From Taxillus chinensis (lineage: Eukaryota > Streptophyta > Magnoliopsida > Santalales > Loranthaceae), in the NCBI GenBank assembly GCA_023512835.1, contig CM042087.1, positions 42,464,017 to 42,528,016 on the forward strand: DNA of 64,000 bases, given 5' to 3'. The number at the start of each line of letters is the position of its first letter. Position 1 is the first letter of the stretch. Below are positions 22,391 through 35,804 of this stretch, piece after piece. The translations under genes and the position numbers were made by a program. Below the pieces are notes generated by a model. The model saw nothing but the letters and a program-made list of their open reading frames with translations, had not been told where the DNA came from and did not search any database.

Positions 22391-23649
22391 TACGGACTTC
22401 TTTCTTTATTTTTATTTTTTATTTTATTAATTTGGAGTTGATGATTCATGGGTTGTGGCCCATTTTTTTTATTTGAAAATAAAATTATTTTAAAAAATTA
22501 TATGATCAAGTATATATTATCCATAAATAATTTTAAATATATATTTTGGCAAATATATACATGGTTAAATTAATTTTTTTTATTAAATTAAACAGTACTC
22601 TTAACTAATACTTAGATGGAATGAAATATTATGAAAGAGTAAAATGGTTCATCAGTTGCACTGCTGGTTAACGATTACAACAACTATAGTCATATTGCAG
22701 AACTGGTTATGTACATGCATAGTGAGCAGGTAATTGAATATAAGTTACCCTGCCTACTATAATCTGATATTCATGATCCGCATATGATGGTTCATATATA
22801 TTCACTTTGCATGTACGGTTCAGATTTTACTGTGATAATTTTTATTATATACTAGACAGAGAGGCACATCATCTTTACATTTAACGTCATAAATAGTACG
22901 TAATTATCAAACTGGTAGGTGGAGAAGAGGAGAAAGGTGATGTCCACGGCGCAGTGCGTATCAAATAAAGATGAAAATGAGCCAGAAATTTTGGATTATG
23001 ATTTTTTCGATTCTTTTCTAAATTTCTTGTATCAAATAAGAGCATGAAAATATTTTTTTATTCTGCACACATCAAATAATGAATTAAAATCTTTGAAAAC
23101 CTGCTATAATAAACTGTTTATTTTCTTGTTAAATTTTATAAAATTTAATTATTTATCATTTGTAATATCAAATAATAACCTTAATATTTATTAGTCTGTG
23201 TAACCCTGACTACTTTTCATATCTTGTCGGGTTCGGGTTTACACTTTATAAGATAGAGGGATAAAAAAGCATTATTAAAACTTGAAATCACATGAAAAAC
23301 TTGAAATGAGTTGAGCTGAGTTTAATCAAGTTTAAGCTAAACTTATACAGTAATCAAATTAAATCAACTTGTGTATTGTAACGAACCAAACTAATATAAT
23401 GTCGAGATTTTATTCGAATCGAGTTTAATCGAGAGTTATTGATTACGTTACTTATTTAAATATATGTACTTGTAAACGAGTCCAACTTCTACAGTAACCA
23501 AACTAAGTCAGCCTAGCTTATACATTAATCTAACTAAACTTGAGCAGTAATGAACTGACCATATATAACGTCGAACTTAAACTCAAATCAAACTTAGTCA
23601 AATATGCATAGAGTGAGTTATCAAATGTGTCTGGGAACAAATATTTGAT
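22391..23649. other. AT-rich intergenic DNA with decayed repeat
   Basis: At about 23270-23620 it contains repeated blocks of the AACTTAAACTCAAATCAAACTT and TCGAGTTTAATCGAG kind, typical of degenerate dispersed repeats in plants. No gene seen. Confidence 0.4.
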
Positions 23650-24360
23650 TTTGACATGAAATGAAACACGTCCACAGTTTGAGGTTTTCAATAGGCCCAT
23701 GACGACACCCCAACGCCGAAAACAATCAATGGGCTAAAAATAATGGCCCAACTTAAGCACGGTGGCATTTCTGTTTGTTGTGTCCGGTTTTTGCTGGTTT
23801 TCCTACGCATCAACAGCCCATCCACCGAACATGGGCCGGCCCGTATTCGGGTTAGATGGATGGTCCAAAATCGAATCCCGGCCCAATACATTCATTGAAT
23901 TTGAACCGTCGCTGGTTTTAAGTTAACACGTGACTGTGATGGAGGTGGGGTCCAGAAGAAGACCATTCAATTAGCTGCGTACGCTTGCCTCGCGGTAAAC
24001 TCGAAGCTTGCACGCCACGCCTCGCACGCGAAATGTCTAAACGTATTCGAAATTCAAACTAGCAATTTGCATGCGCGCTGGTGATTGATTGGCATGCATT
24101 TATCAATTGCGTGTCGACTGCGACTCCTAACTAAGTAACTAAATGTAGAAAAGCCACTAACTTATTTATTATAATCGTTATTAATTTGAATGGGGCCTGG
24201 CTGCAGGTACCTTCCGGGGCCGGCCTGCATGACATGCTTGAGAGTTGAGACCACCGGATTTCAGATGAAAAGTTATAACTTAAAAGGGTGCGGTTAAGCC
24301 ATCGCAATTGATGAATTAATATTGATATTATATTGATAGTCATGACTCAAAGTTTTGATT
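23650..24360. repeat. Non-coding segmental duplication, copy A
   Basis: Aligns in the same orientation with 26110-26790 about 2.45 kb away. Shared blocks include TGAAATGAAACACGTCCACAG, AACAATCAATGGGCTAAAAA, GAACATGGGCCGGCC, AGAAGAAGACCATTCA, CGGTAAACTCGAAGCTTGC and a CAGGTACCTTC block. The copies have diverged by substitutions and indels. Small open frames in each copy are not kept in a common frame, so the duplicated sequence is probably not protein-coding. Confidence 0.8.
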
Positions 24361-24869
24361 AAGAGTAATAATAGCCAGATTTCGGACCCTAAATAGACTA
24401 GCGCACATACTATATATGCAGGTGACACCCATTTTTTAAATAATATTTTAAAGACAACGTTAAGAGTATGTTCATATTAATTTTAGTTTTTATATTCTAT
24501 TTTCTGAGTTTATATATTTTATAAAAAAAAGTGTATTTTTAAAAAAAGTATTTGAACTTTTAAAAATAAAAAGTTAAAAATATTAAGGTTATTATTTGAA
24601 CCAATTGGGAAAAATAAAATATCTATTTATAAATAGATGGTTTGTTTGATTAGTTTGAATTTTCAATATTGATTTGATGTTTGGATACCATCATTTACAA
24701 GTGAGGGAGGCATGTATCATGAAAATGATGACTTTCAGTTGTCAATATATAAACATTATGAGCGATTGGTGATACTTTTGAGACACACAAATGCTACAAT
24801 AGTATTTATATGGTTGAATTAGATTTTTGATCTATATTTAGGCTTAATTGTAAGACCATAGATTGTATG
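24361..24869. other. AT-rich intergenic DNA
   Basis: Nothing recognised. The sequence between the two duplication copies begins here. Confidence 0.35.
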
Positions 24870-25190
24870 ATAAACTCATAAAATGTGACTATGTAAAGTT
24901 TTTTGGGCATGGTAAATCCCGAAAAGATTGAGGCAATAATGTCGAACAAAATGTTCACCAATATTTTAAAGATTTGTCACTTCTTTGGATTGCTTGGGTA
25001 TTACATGAGAATTGTGGAAGAGTTTTCTATGTTGACAACCCCTTTGCCCAACTTGATTTGAAAAAGATTCCGTTTTGTCTGAATTAATGTATAAGTGCAA
25101 ACATTCACTAAGTTGAAGACACGAATCATGTTAGAACCTATCTTGATTCCCTTACATGGGGCGTACCATTTGTTTATGAATTACTATGAG
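24870..25190 (+). pseudogene. Ty3/gypsy reverse transcriptase relic
   Basis: A degenerate plus-strand reading resembles the end of the reverse transcriptase of plant Ty3/gypsy elements. It has a HFFGLLGYYMRIVEEFS block (family FLGLxGYYRRFVxxFS), then a TPL segment, a T-K-L-K block and LPHGAYHLFM near 25155-25180 (family LP.G...FVVYSDAS). Frameshifts and stops interrupt it, and no LTRs, primer site or integrase are visible. It is an old fragment. Confidence 0.7.
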
Positions 25191-25199
25191 TGATTATTG

Positions 25200-25735
25200 G
25201 TCAGTTTGGGCGTGTTACATTACATTGCTAAAATTAAATTTTTGGTTTTCGATCAGACTGATATGATTGCTTAATCCATTCAAATCGGTTTATTCGGTTT
25301 TTGGTCAGTCGGTTTGTCAGGTTAAATCAGGTTATCAGTTTCCCTGTTTAATTCTAGCATTGTCAATTTCTCACATTAAATTTACAATATAAATACAAAC
25401 TAGAATATAAAATCTAATATCTAATCTCAATAAACCAAATCAAATAAATTGTTATAATCAAAAACACTTTTGGATTAAACTTAGGAAGTTCGCAATCAAT
25501 AGACTTTTACTTTTAATTCATAAAATCTTTATATTTCTTGCCATGTTAAAAAAATATCATCCAAAAGTTATCGTTAGTTGGTTTGGACGTATTGCACTAT
25601 TTATCTAATCGGTTTATTTAGTTTTTAGTTGAGTTAGTCAACCTGCCCAAATAAACATCGGTTTATTCGGTTTTCAGTCGGTCGTTTATCAAGTTAAATT
25701 GAATTGTCAGTTTTTTTTTTGCTTAGTCCTATGAA
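25200..25735 (+). repeat. Dispersed repeat with terminal direct repeats, copy 1
   Basis: Two direct repeats of about 130 bp (about 25205-25345 and 25580-25715) share GTTTGGGCGTGTTAC/GTTTGGACGTATTGC starts and the ATCGGTTTATTCGGTTTT core. They flank about 240 bp of unique AT-rich sequence. The whole unit is found again in reverse orientation at about 57875-58415. There is no open frame. The layout recalls very small LTR-like or composite elements, but no primer-binding site or target duplication was identified. Confidence 0.65.
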
Positions 25736-26109
25736 TTACAGGAATGATCTAACACATGGTTTTGCTTCGTGAGTAGAATGGTCTAACACATGGTTTTGGG
25801 TTAGCTACATTAATCTTTATACTAAAGAGCTAGAAGTACTATTTCACCAAGAAGAAATTTATAGTATATACAAATCATAAAAGCATAGAGTATATCTTGT
25901 ACCTCATCATATATTTGCACATAAACTTTTGTATAAATAATATAATTTTAATAAATGTTTTTATTTATATTTAATAACAATTTTTATAGCATCCGTATTT
26001 AAAATATTATAAATTTTAAATTAAATTAATATAATACTAATATTTCTATTTAATTCAAAATAATATTTTGAAACATATAAGATACAGGGATAGCATAGAA
26101 CTTTGTTAA
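25736..26109. other. AT-rich intergenic DNA
   Basis: Contains a short direct repeat of GGTCTAACACATGGTTTTG (about 25747 and 25783). Nothing else recognised. Confidence 0.35.
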
Positions 26110-26790
26110 TCTGTTGACGTGAAATGAAACACGTCCACAGACAGTCGGGGTTTTGATTGGGCCGAAAACAATCAATGGGCTAAAAATAATGGCCCGACTT
26201 AAACACTGTGGCCTTTTCTGTTTGAAGCAACTGCAAGCGAGGGCGGACACACTGTTGGTGTCTGGTTGTGCCCCCGAACATGGGCCGGCCTGTCTTCGGT
26301 TCAGATAGACGGTCCAAAATCCAATCCCGGCCCAATGCATTCATCGAATTGGAAGTTGGAAGTGGAACCCTCCCTGGGTTGAAGTTAGCACGTGACTGTG
26401 ACGGAGGTGGGGCCCAGAAGAAGACCATTCATTTCACTTCAGTTAGCTGCCTACGCTCGTCTCGCGGTAAACTCGAAGCTTGCACGCCTCGCACCGGCCG
26501 CTGCGCTATTAATCTGACGCGTGCGTGCGTGCGTACGTACGTGCGTGCGTGTGCGTGTGTTGTGTGCGTATCTGAGTTACGCTGATAATTATTAATTGGG
26601 GTGGAGCCGGGCGGCAGGTACCTTCGCGGGCACACCTGAATGATATTCGTGAGACCACCAGATTTCAGTTGAAAAGTTAAAAGGGGGTGTAGTTAAGCCA
26701 TCACAATTGATGACTTAATCCAGGATTATAAATGTTGATATAATATCCGTATTCATGACCCAACTTTTGATTTCGCTCGCTAATTTCTAT
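26110..26790. repeat. Non-coding segmental duplication, copy B
   Basis: Counterpart of 23650-24360. It keeps the AGCACGTGACTGTGACGGAGG block, which holds a CACGTG core, and the AAGAAGACCATTCA and CGGTAAACTCGAAGCTTGCACGCC blocks. It also carries a private GCGT/ACGT microsatellite (about 26518-26568). The gypsy relic and the dispersed repeat sit between the two copies. Confidence 0.8.
26518..26568. repeat. (GTGC)n / (GTAC)n / GTGT compound microsatellite
   Basis: Tetranucleotide GCGT units change to ACGT units and then to GTGTGT. Present in duplication copy B only. Confidence 0.85.
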
Positions 26791-26857
26791 TAAGATTTTA
26801 CCTTAATACAGTTATTTAATTGAGAAGCTTTTAATAAATTATTTTTTAAAGTATTCA

Positions 26858-26894
<37 letters not shown>

Positions 26895-28199
26895 ATACAA
26901 AATTTATATACAAGCTTTAATACAAAAAAAAATTATATATATATATATATATATATATTACTGTCACCTATATATGATGCTCATTTGATTGTTTTTTTTT
27001 TTTAAATCACGAGTGAGAATCCACCTTCATTTATGTGTCTTTCCTATATTGACGTGGAAACTTTTTATTTTGTTATTGTTTTTTTAATATATTATTGAAT
27101 AAAGAAATTTTAATTTCTTGATTGAATGAAGATAATTTTAATTAACGAATTGAAGCATATTTTAGAGTTTTGCCTTTAAAGGAAATTGATGGAGAAAAAA
27201 AATCGACAAAATTTCAACACGAAAGACTCGACTAGCTCCAAAATAAATTGATAAAAATTGGTCGTATCATTAAAACATAACTATTTATAGGCAAAGTTGT
27301 AATAAAAAACGGTTTTTGCATGGGATTGGTGTTACAGGCCATCATGACGTCATTCCCCTGAGGTGTTTTATATTTTATTTACTGTTTTATGATAATATTA
27401 ATAAACCTTTTCTTTTAAAAAAAGTTTTTGCATATGGAATGAATCTATCATAGCGGTTTTTTTTTTTGTGGGTTTTGTAATTGATAATGTCATATGTTTT
27501 TAGAACGTGACAGCACACTCAGATGCAATTTCATGCAATCATTAATCTTTTGGTGATTAATGTGATAACAATATACGGTGCCATTACAAAGAATAGTTTG
27601 TTTGGGTATGTATATGACGCCACTACAAATGGAAAAAAAAAGTTCATTATTTTTTGCCCAAATTTTTAAAAAGAAAGAAAAAAAAAAAGAATAAGTCCCA
27701 GTTTCCGATGGTTGAAAGTGAATTGAGGGTCCCATTAAGGGCGACTTTACATGAGCTATGCGGTGGATTGCATATATATAAAGCCAAGGGCATCGGTTAC
27801 AAGAACTTGCAAGCCAAGCATCCTACCCCTTTGCACTTTCAACACTCGACTATTGACCCTATAAGTACTTTCAGAGTGGCTTCAGTTGTGGGTTAAAGCA
27901 AGTTAATTAGCACATTTCATCACTTTTGCCATGCGCTAGCTGGAGCTGCTTAATTACCAGCGACCCAGTAGCTGCCTCTTCAATTTCTCATAAAACCACC
28001 CCCCACCCCCACCCCCCACACACACCATTAGCTAATTAATCGCCAATCGTGGAAATTCAATATTTATGACATGAAGTCAGCGTAACACTCTACAGTTATA
28101 TATATATATATATATTGTTCCAGCTAGCAGAGCCCAACGTACGTACGTTTATATATATATATAGTTCTTAATTTAGGATTTTGGTTGGTTAGTTCTTCC
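26791..28199. other. Intergenic DNA and promoter side of the MFS gene
   Basis: Two (AT)n arrays lie at about 26862-26888 and 26935-26958. Near 27990-28025 is a C-rich CCACCCCC tract. TA runs at about 28097-28116 and 28150-28163, just upstream of the MFS start at 28200, are possible TATA elements. No gene recognised. Confidence 0.4.
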
Positions 28200-31100
28200 A
28201 TGGGAGTTCAAGACAGCAATCTAGAGAGGCGGAGAGATCAGATTTCAGACAGGGAGATGGACAAATTGTGGGGGCTGAAGCATCTGTTCATGACGGTGTT
28301 CCTCCACAGCTTTTCCACGTTCATGGTGATTCCGGCAATCACTGACGTCACCATGGCGGCGCTGTGCCCCGGAGAAAATGAATGCTCCTTGGCCATTTAC
28401 CTCACCGGGTGTCAGCAAGCGGTAAATGATTAATTAATCACTCTATTACTACTGCTGCTAATTAATATATACTTGCTAGTTGATTAATTGTGTTCTCCCC
28501 GATCACCTCTTTGCATTAGACTTATTTAATCAATTCAAGTAGGATTAATTAATATTTCAACCATTCTAAATTGACGGCGACAAATTGGGACGACGCTGTT
28601 AAATCGGGATTCGTTGGATCCATTAATTACTCGCTCAATTGCAAGCAAGCGTCTTGAATGATTCATCTTAAATCAGGCACAGTAATAGACTCCAAAGCCA
28701 CACATATTTTCTTTTCTTTTCTTTTTTCTTGTGATATATAGTTCGAAAAAAATAGGCAAAAAATAATATCTTATGTCATTGTAACGACTTTCCAAGCAAT
28801 CAAGGCCCTTGTTTTGTTTTATTTTATGGGACCGAATAACATTTGTAGAGGCTTGCCTACAGATAGCTATACTTGAACTAACAATATGACAATTTGTCTA
28901 TCATGATACTGCATGCCATTGTGTTTTTATATCACATGGTGTGGTAATCAATATAGTTTTTGATTTTTATTAAGCTCTCACTTTGTATTATTGAAGTGTG
29001 AAGTTAATTAGGAAACTCGTCACCGTTCTGCCATGCTTTCTTAAAGCGAGTCTTTCTCGCGTGCAAACTACAATTAACAATGAAAATGATTGCATATTCA
29101 ATTAATTAAGGTAGACTCACACCTAATTAATTAGTGCGGTATTAATTAGTATGATGAGCATTCAATTTTGTGTATGTGCAGATTATAGGGTTGGGAACAA
29201 TCGTGATAATGCCCCTGCTGGGGAATCTTTCGGACATGCATGGAAGAAAGTCCTTGCTAGCCCTGCCCATGACCCTCTCCATTATTCCCCTTGGTATATA
29301 TATATATATTAATCATTAATATTTTATGCTTGTTTGAAATAGTTGATGAAATTTGCGATTTTGTATTTTAAAAATAATAGATTTCGTACTATATGATATA
29401 TATATATATATAGCCATCTATATCATTTAAATTCAAATTAGATATTTTTTTAAATAAATTATTTACATTGCATTGACACTCGTTTGATTCAAATGCCAGG
29501 CAACGGTTGCTTGCTTGCGTTGGTTGTTATGGATAAAATTAAGATTTAGAAGTAGAAGCATGCCCCCCTGATCCATTGATCGTCCAAAAGTGTTGTGTTT
29601 TGAATTATGGGTGCATTTTGCATATGGTAGAGCATATTTTCTCTTGAAATTTAGATAAAAATTATTTTAATTAGTTATTTTTAATGAATTTTTTCAAATA
29701 TATTTTATATTTAAGGTAATTATATATATATATTTTTTAAAATTGTATTTTAAATAATTATTTTTAAAATAATTAATTAATATTTTATTATATTAAAATA
29801 TTAATAAAATTAATTCAGACAGTAATAATGATTTTATTTAATTTAAAAAATATTTAGGGTAATAATTGAAATAGAGGAGAAGATAGGATGATGCTCTTAA
29901 AGAAAAACATATTGTTTTAGATGAGGAAAGAGTGAGAGCAACAAATGACGAATGTTACGTTTGGTTTCAGCCATATTGGCGTATAGCAGGACAACGAGTT
30001 TCTTCTACGCATCCTATGCACTTAAGACCGTCACCGCCATGGTTTCTGAAGGCAGTGTCCATTGCCTAGCGCTCGCGTATGTGGTACGTGTATATATATA
30101 TATATATAATACACACTTTTCTTGGTTTATTGTTACGTACTTTCGGGGGCCGTGTCCGAGTGTCCGACAACAAAGTTAAAAATAGCCATTGCATTCGTTT
30201 TGGTTCTTCCTAATAGCCGGCCTAAGTTGTTCGGTCATAATGGGTCAGGCCTCAAAACAGTTTCTGTAACAGTCACAGACTCACAGCAGCATCGATCAAT
30301 GCAAGCTTGTTGATTGTCGACAACTTGACATGAATACGAAAACAAAAAAACAAAAAACAAAAACAAAAACAGATACGCTCTCTTCAACCTTCAGAAGAAT
30401 CTACAGAGCACTGACTGACTGATGGCCGTGTTGTTGTTGTATAATGGAAAATTCAGGCAGACAATATTTCGGAGAATCGACGTGCGTCCGCTTTCGGAAT
30501 CTTATCCGGCATTGGATCCTCTGCCTTCGTCTTGGGGAACCTCTTTACCCGTTTCCTCTCCACTGCTTCCGCCTTCCAGGTTAGATCATGAAGTGTCAAC
30601 ATGGTCTTAGGCTAGGTTGCGACTGTATGTAGTATAGTAACCAATAATAATAATGGATCTTCAAATTCAAACAGGTTGATTGGTGATTGATTGATTGATT
30701 GATTTGTACCATATGGGTTGGTTGAAATATACTTAGGTAGCTGCATCAGTCGGCGTGTTAGCAGTGTTGTACATGAAATTTTTGCTCCCGGAGTCCACCA
30801 CAAATGACAACATATCTGCCCAACCACTCTTGAAACCAAAGCCTGACAGCAATTCCAGTCTGAATGGAGAATCATCTAGAAGCTTGCAGATGTCCAGAAC
30901 GCTGCCTTCTCCGTCTGATATGTTGTCCTTGTTGAGGAGTAGGTAAGTGTTTTTTTTTTGTTTTGGGTTATTCTACTCCATCCGAATTATCATTTCTCGA
31001 CCTTTTTCTTTTTCTTTTTTTGCTTTATTTTGTAAAACCCACTCTACAAATAAATCGGCCGGTATGTACATCATGTAGTATCTGCTTTAATTTGGTTGTA

Positions 31101-32941
31101 GGGTCCAGCAAGCGGTAGTGGAAGTCTTAGCAAATACTCTGATTTACCATTCTGTTCTGTCTAATGGCTTCGTTTTCAAATAATTATGCAAAATATTCAC
31201 GCAAACTCATTTTTGCAGTGTGACACTCTCACAAGCAGCAATTGTTGCCTTCTTCAACAGTCTTGGGGATGTTGGTCTTCACACTTCTTTGACGGTATTA
31301 ATCTCATCTAATGCAGACATTCTTTGATTTGTATTCTCATCCCGAATCATATTGCAGTGATTTGTGGAGAGTTGTATGTGCTAATTGAGGTAATTGAATT
31401 AAACCAACAAGCATTGGCTCAATGGCAAGTATTTGTCTCCCCTTCCCCTATCCTCTATCCCAAACCAGGCCCATGACCTCCGTTGTAACAACACAAATTT
31501 CAAATAAAAATAGAGGGTATTGAACCAATTGTTGGGTGATTTATTAAGAAGTACATACAGTTTTATATTATCCAACAGAATTCCATAATCTCCTGTGCAG
31601 TATTACCTTAAGGCCCGGTTTCAGTTTAATAAAGACCAATTTGCTGATCTAATGGTGATTAATGGGGTTGCAGCAACTGCATCACAGGTGCGCCGTGCAC
31701 CTCATTTTTTTGTCATAATTATCATCATATATACTGTTCTGCAGCTGTTTCTTATGCCTGTTTTCGCATCATTATGGTTATTCATTCTTTTCCCTGTGTC
31801 TGTTTCTGACAACCTAGACTGTTCTGCAGCTGTTCCTTATGCCCACGCTTGCTCCTTTACTGGGAGAGGAGAAGCTGCTTTCACTAGGACTGTTTTTTAG
31901 CTTCACACATGTACGCTTTAATTCTGTCTTTCACGTTTGTTGGAACCTGTATTGTTTAAGCATATAAATGGGATGTACGAACAATCACATGTCCACTTTT
32001 TAATAGTTAATACACATTAAAAATTTATAACTCGTTGCATTTTATTGATCCTGAAACGTCTGTTGGCGTTGAATGCAGATGTTACTCTATAGCATTGCTT
32101 GGTCCTCCTGGGTATGTGCTCCTTATACCTTAATTTCTGGACGGATTGTTGTTTTGTTTTGTAACTGGCTAAAATTTCTTACAATATCATTAAAGTAATG
32201 CCTTCCATTATTGTTTCAAAACATTGTAGGTTCCTTATGTGGCTGCCATGTTCTCAGTTTTGATTGTTTTCTCACAACCATGCGTGAGTTCCTTGGTCTT
32301 AAAGCTGGTTCAAATTTTTCTTTGACAGAAATTTGTTTAATAAACAAAGACAGTATGATATAATCCCTAAAAACTTTTATAATCTGCAGATACGTAGCAT
32401 TACATCCAAACAAGTTGGGCCCAATGAGCAGGTAGGTTCTCTTAAATAGTTGCTTCTCCTAATGTTCAGTTTCTCAGTTCAGCTTGAATGTGAAGTCTTT
32501 TTTCTTTTCTTTTTTTCTTCTGGTTTCAGGGGAAGGCTCAAGGATGCATTTCAGGCATATGTTCTTTTGCAAATGTTATTTCTCCCTTGGCTTTCTCTCC
32601 TTTAACAGGTGATTTGAAAATTTCACTCAAAATGTTTAGGGGTTAATGGATAAGAGGGGCTAATTATGTTCCTATCTACTTTCAGCATTATTCCTCTCTG
32701 ATGGAGCACCATTTGATTTTCCTGGTTTCAGTATCATGTGTGTTGGATTTGCTTCGGTGAGTTGTTTTCCTTTTTCTAGTTTATAAACTCACTTCCTATT
32801 AAAAAGTTATATCACAAAATTTATCCTACCCCTCCGAAAATTTCTTGGTTACTTTGTTTAACAAAACAATACTACATGAATGATAAATATATCAACACAC
32901 TGAATTTACTTTAGATGGCAAAATACCCTCGTAATCTGCAA

Positions 32942-32975
<34 letters not shown>

Positions 32976-33656
32976 TATGAAAAAATATAACATATAAAAT
33001 AATTATTCTGCTTTTATGCCTAATTTAAATTCCTTGCATACACTGTCTCAAATAATAGTTAAATATCCTACACACGCCCCTTGTTTTCTTTTGATATTCT
33101 CAATATATGTTTTCACTTTTGCGGGGACGAAACCTATTTACACAAGCATTTGGGTAACCTTAAATTTGATGCATAGATTATATGAGTTCCAAAAACATTA
33201 AGATGTTATGTCCTTAATTTTCATCTGTATAGATACAACACATTATCATCATGTAGAGTTATGCGATACCCATGCAAATGCTGCATTGTCTACACATAGC
33301 GAGGTCCTACTATTTTTATATTTCATCTTCATTAATAAGTTATTGGTCTTTATTACATTCACTCACATATTTGACTTTCCTACGAAAGTTCAATACTTTC
33401 TCTGTCACCCACATGTAATGAGGAAAATACGAAGATTCTTAGCTTGCCAGAACGATGAATATAGGTGGTCAACTATGCTGATGTGTTCTATGTTCTAGTT
33501 TGTAATTCTATAGTTTGGTGATGTATGTATTGGTTGTGGGTTTACTGGTGACAAGAAGAAACTTCTTCGCAGATGATAGCTTTTCTTCAAAGTACCGTGA
33601 TAAGGGCCGCTCCTTCCATTCTAAGTCACAGGGTCAACAGTTGCAACCTTGTTTAG
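28200..33656 (+). CDS. MFS transporter, MFSD14/HIAT1-like (tetracycline-resistance-like), 14 exons
   Basis: The coding exons fit GT-AG junctions in one frame: 28200-28421, 29182-29293, 29971-30083, 30457-30579, 30737-30942, 31219-31294, 31601-31687, 31830-31910, 32079-32111, 32230-32283, 32390-32431, 32530-32608, 32686-32756 and 33573-33656. They give 460 residues. The family is the plant MEE15/At2g16970-like group, related to animal HIAT1. These are 12-helix membrane proteins of uncertain substrate. MFS motif A is clear after helix 2 (GNLSDMHGRKSLL), and the second half begins after a Ser-rich central loop (SLNGESSRSLQMSR). KAQGCISG and SPLAFSPL near the end match the family. An in-frame TTG lies upstream, but the ATG at 28200 is the first ATG. 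The last intron is about 0.8 kb. A decoy acceptor precedes exon 8. Substrate is unknown. Confidence 0.9.
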
Positions 33657-35804
33657 GCCTAAATGTTAAGATGTAACTTGTTACAATCAAAAGGGTTCCT
33701 TGTCGGTCTCCGTGCAAGGCGATGAAAGTTTGAAACCTCTTCCCCTATATTTACTACAAAATTCAGAAGTAGTGGTCTCCATACCATAAAATGCCACCAA
33801 TCAGAACCCTTTTCAGTGATCCATCAAAGTGCAGTAAATGGCTAGGACCAATTTGGTGCCTCAGGAAGATGCCTTTTAAGGTTGAGTCCAATGCAAGTCC
33901 GCTAGAGCAAGAACAGAAAGGAACAAGGCAGGAGACAACTTTTTTTTTTTTTTCCTTTTTTTTATTAGCAGGAACCAGTTGTGAACACAGTACTGTAATG
34001 ATAGTCATTAAGTTAAATCTTCTTACATAATTTGTCTGTTTCTGCCGTCTGCATTTATGTTTAGATGGAAAGCTGATAATTAGGCTATTGCTAGCTTGTT
34101 ATGTATCCATAGTGCTATGTTTCTGTGTACCTGTTTTTGTTTTAGAATTCAACGATGCCTGTTGTTGGCTCACCAGAAACATGACAAATGACAGGCAATA
34201 CCTTATGGATCTGGTAACTGCAGGTTTGTCGTTGTAGTTGCAAATATAAATGTTATTCAACACACGCATAGGTGACCGACCCCAAATAAGGAAAATTCTG
34301 AAAGGGACGCAACTTGTGAATTTACATTTCGTATTTCATTCAGAGAGGAACAAAAAAGAGTATAATTCACAACTTAATGTGTCTATACATTAAGTTGCTC
34401 CTCTGCGTTTAATAATGGCTGTGTACGATTTTTTTTTTATATTTATAATGTCACAACCAAACAATCATAAAAAAAGCTTGTTATCAGGTGATATTATTTT
34501 TAAAAATTATAGATTTAAATAACTAATATAAATTTATCTTTTAAATAATCTTATTTAAGTTTTTTTTTTTTGAATGGTTTTTCAAAGCCGAACACAAACA
34601 AATTTGGGTTCACTTTTATCTGGTGTGGAATGGATGCGAGCGAGCGTACATCACGGATTAGTCATGTGGATGGGACTGGGATCCTTCGATACCCAAATTT
34701 GACATGACAAATTCGTAATTTGCCATCAACCATGCACTAGTCGCACACCTCTCCATCCCTCCATTTATGACATTAATTAATAAAAAGGTTACTGTTAACA
34801 TATCCGATAACAAGATTTAAGCCCACCCTTAGTCCACCCTCCTTGAAGTCTAGTGTGGGATGGATCGGATGGTTGTAATAATGATGATTATTTTACATTC
34901 TAATGCATTTGATTATGATGTTAGAGTGGATGATAATCATCTCAACTCGGCAATTTTCATTTATAATTTAAGTCCTCGTGGAAATTAATTTTGTGGGAAA
35001 AGATGTTGCTACTTCCATTATTATTATTTTTATTTTTCACTTGTTTTGCTTGCTTAAGGAGTGGTTGTATTCAAGTAAAACTCAATTATGTCATTTTTTT
35101 TGTTCCTTAATACTAATTTCGTCTGGGAAAAAATCATATCAATTGCAGTTAGCCTAATATATATATATATCAATTTGGACGGTTCATTAGGCAACAAGTA
35201 TGAAGTAAGGACTAAATTTGTTAAAGATTATTATTGAATTCAAATTTAATTAGCCTAGTATTAATTTGGGCCACCTAATTAACTGATTAAATTGAAGTAA
35301 GAGAAAGTTTTTTAAAACCTTCGATCCGTGATAGAAATAAATGAGTAACTAAAATAAAAATATTTAAATACTTGAGTGGGACAGTGCCTTAACTACTTGA
35401 AATATTTAATTCTCGCATAATTTAAATAAATAAATGAAGCATATAACTATAAATATAAGTGGATAAAAAAAATACTTATAATTAAGCTACACAATAATTA
35501 TAAATAAAAAGCTTCATAATCTAGTTCAAATCCGAGCCATCTGGAAAGAAAATCTACATAATAAGCTCGGGAACCTGAAAAGTCAAGCTTATCAATTCTT
35601 TTAAGCCAGGCAACACGAGAATCACTCATCCCATTGCCCTATTTGACAAGCTAAACTTTTAGGGTGGTTTCAAGAAAAGTAAATATAATGAAGTAATGTG
35701 AAAAAATTACTTCATAGTATATGTTCAAAAAAAATTATGACATACTGGTAAATTTGTTTATTATGACATATGACTGACTATATATTTTCTTACACAGCAC
35801 GAGG
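33657..35804. other. Intergenic DNA after the MFS gene
   Basis: The first several hundred bases should include the MFS 3' UTR. Open frames at 33763-34030 on both strands show no known domain. A TA run lies at about 35158-35170. The rest is AT-rich with no recognisable gene. Confidence 0.35.

Noticed and set aside
23688..26340. Similar small minus-strand peptides in the two duplicated blocks (sharing IIFSPLIVFG)
   Set aside because: The resemblance follows from DNA similarity. Frames diverge between copies and no known domain or splice structure supports them.
31595..31900. Continuous 101-codon frame reading through MFS exon 7, intron and exon 8 region
   Set aside because: It reads intron 7 and then exon 8 out of frame. 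The spliced frame with exon 8 from 31830 matches the MFS family.
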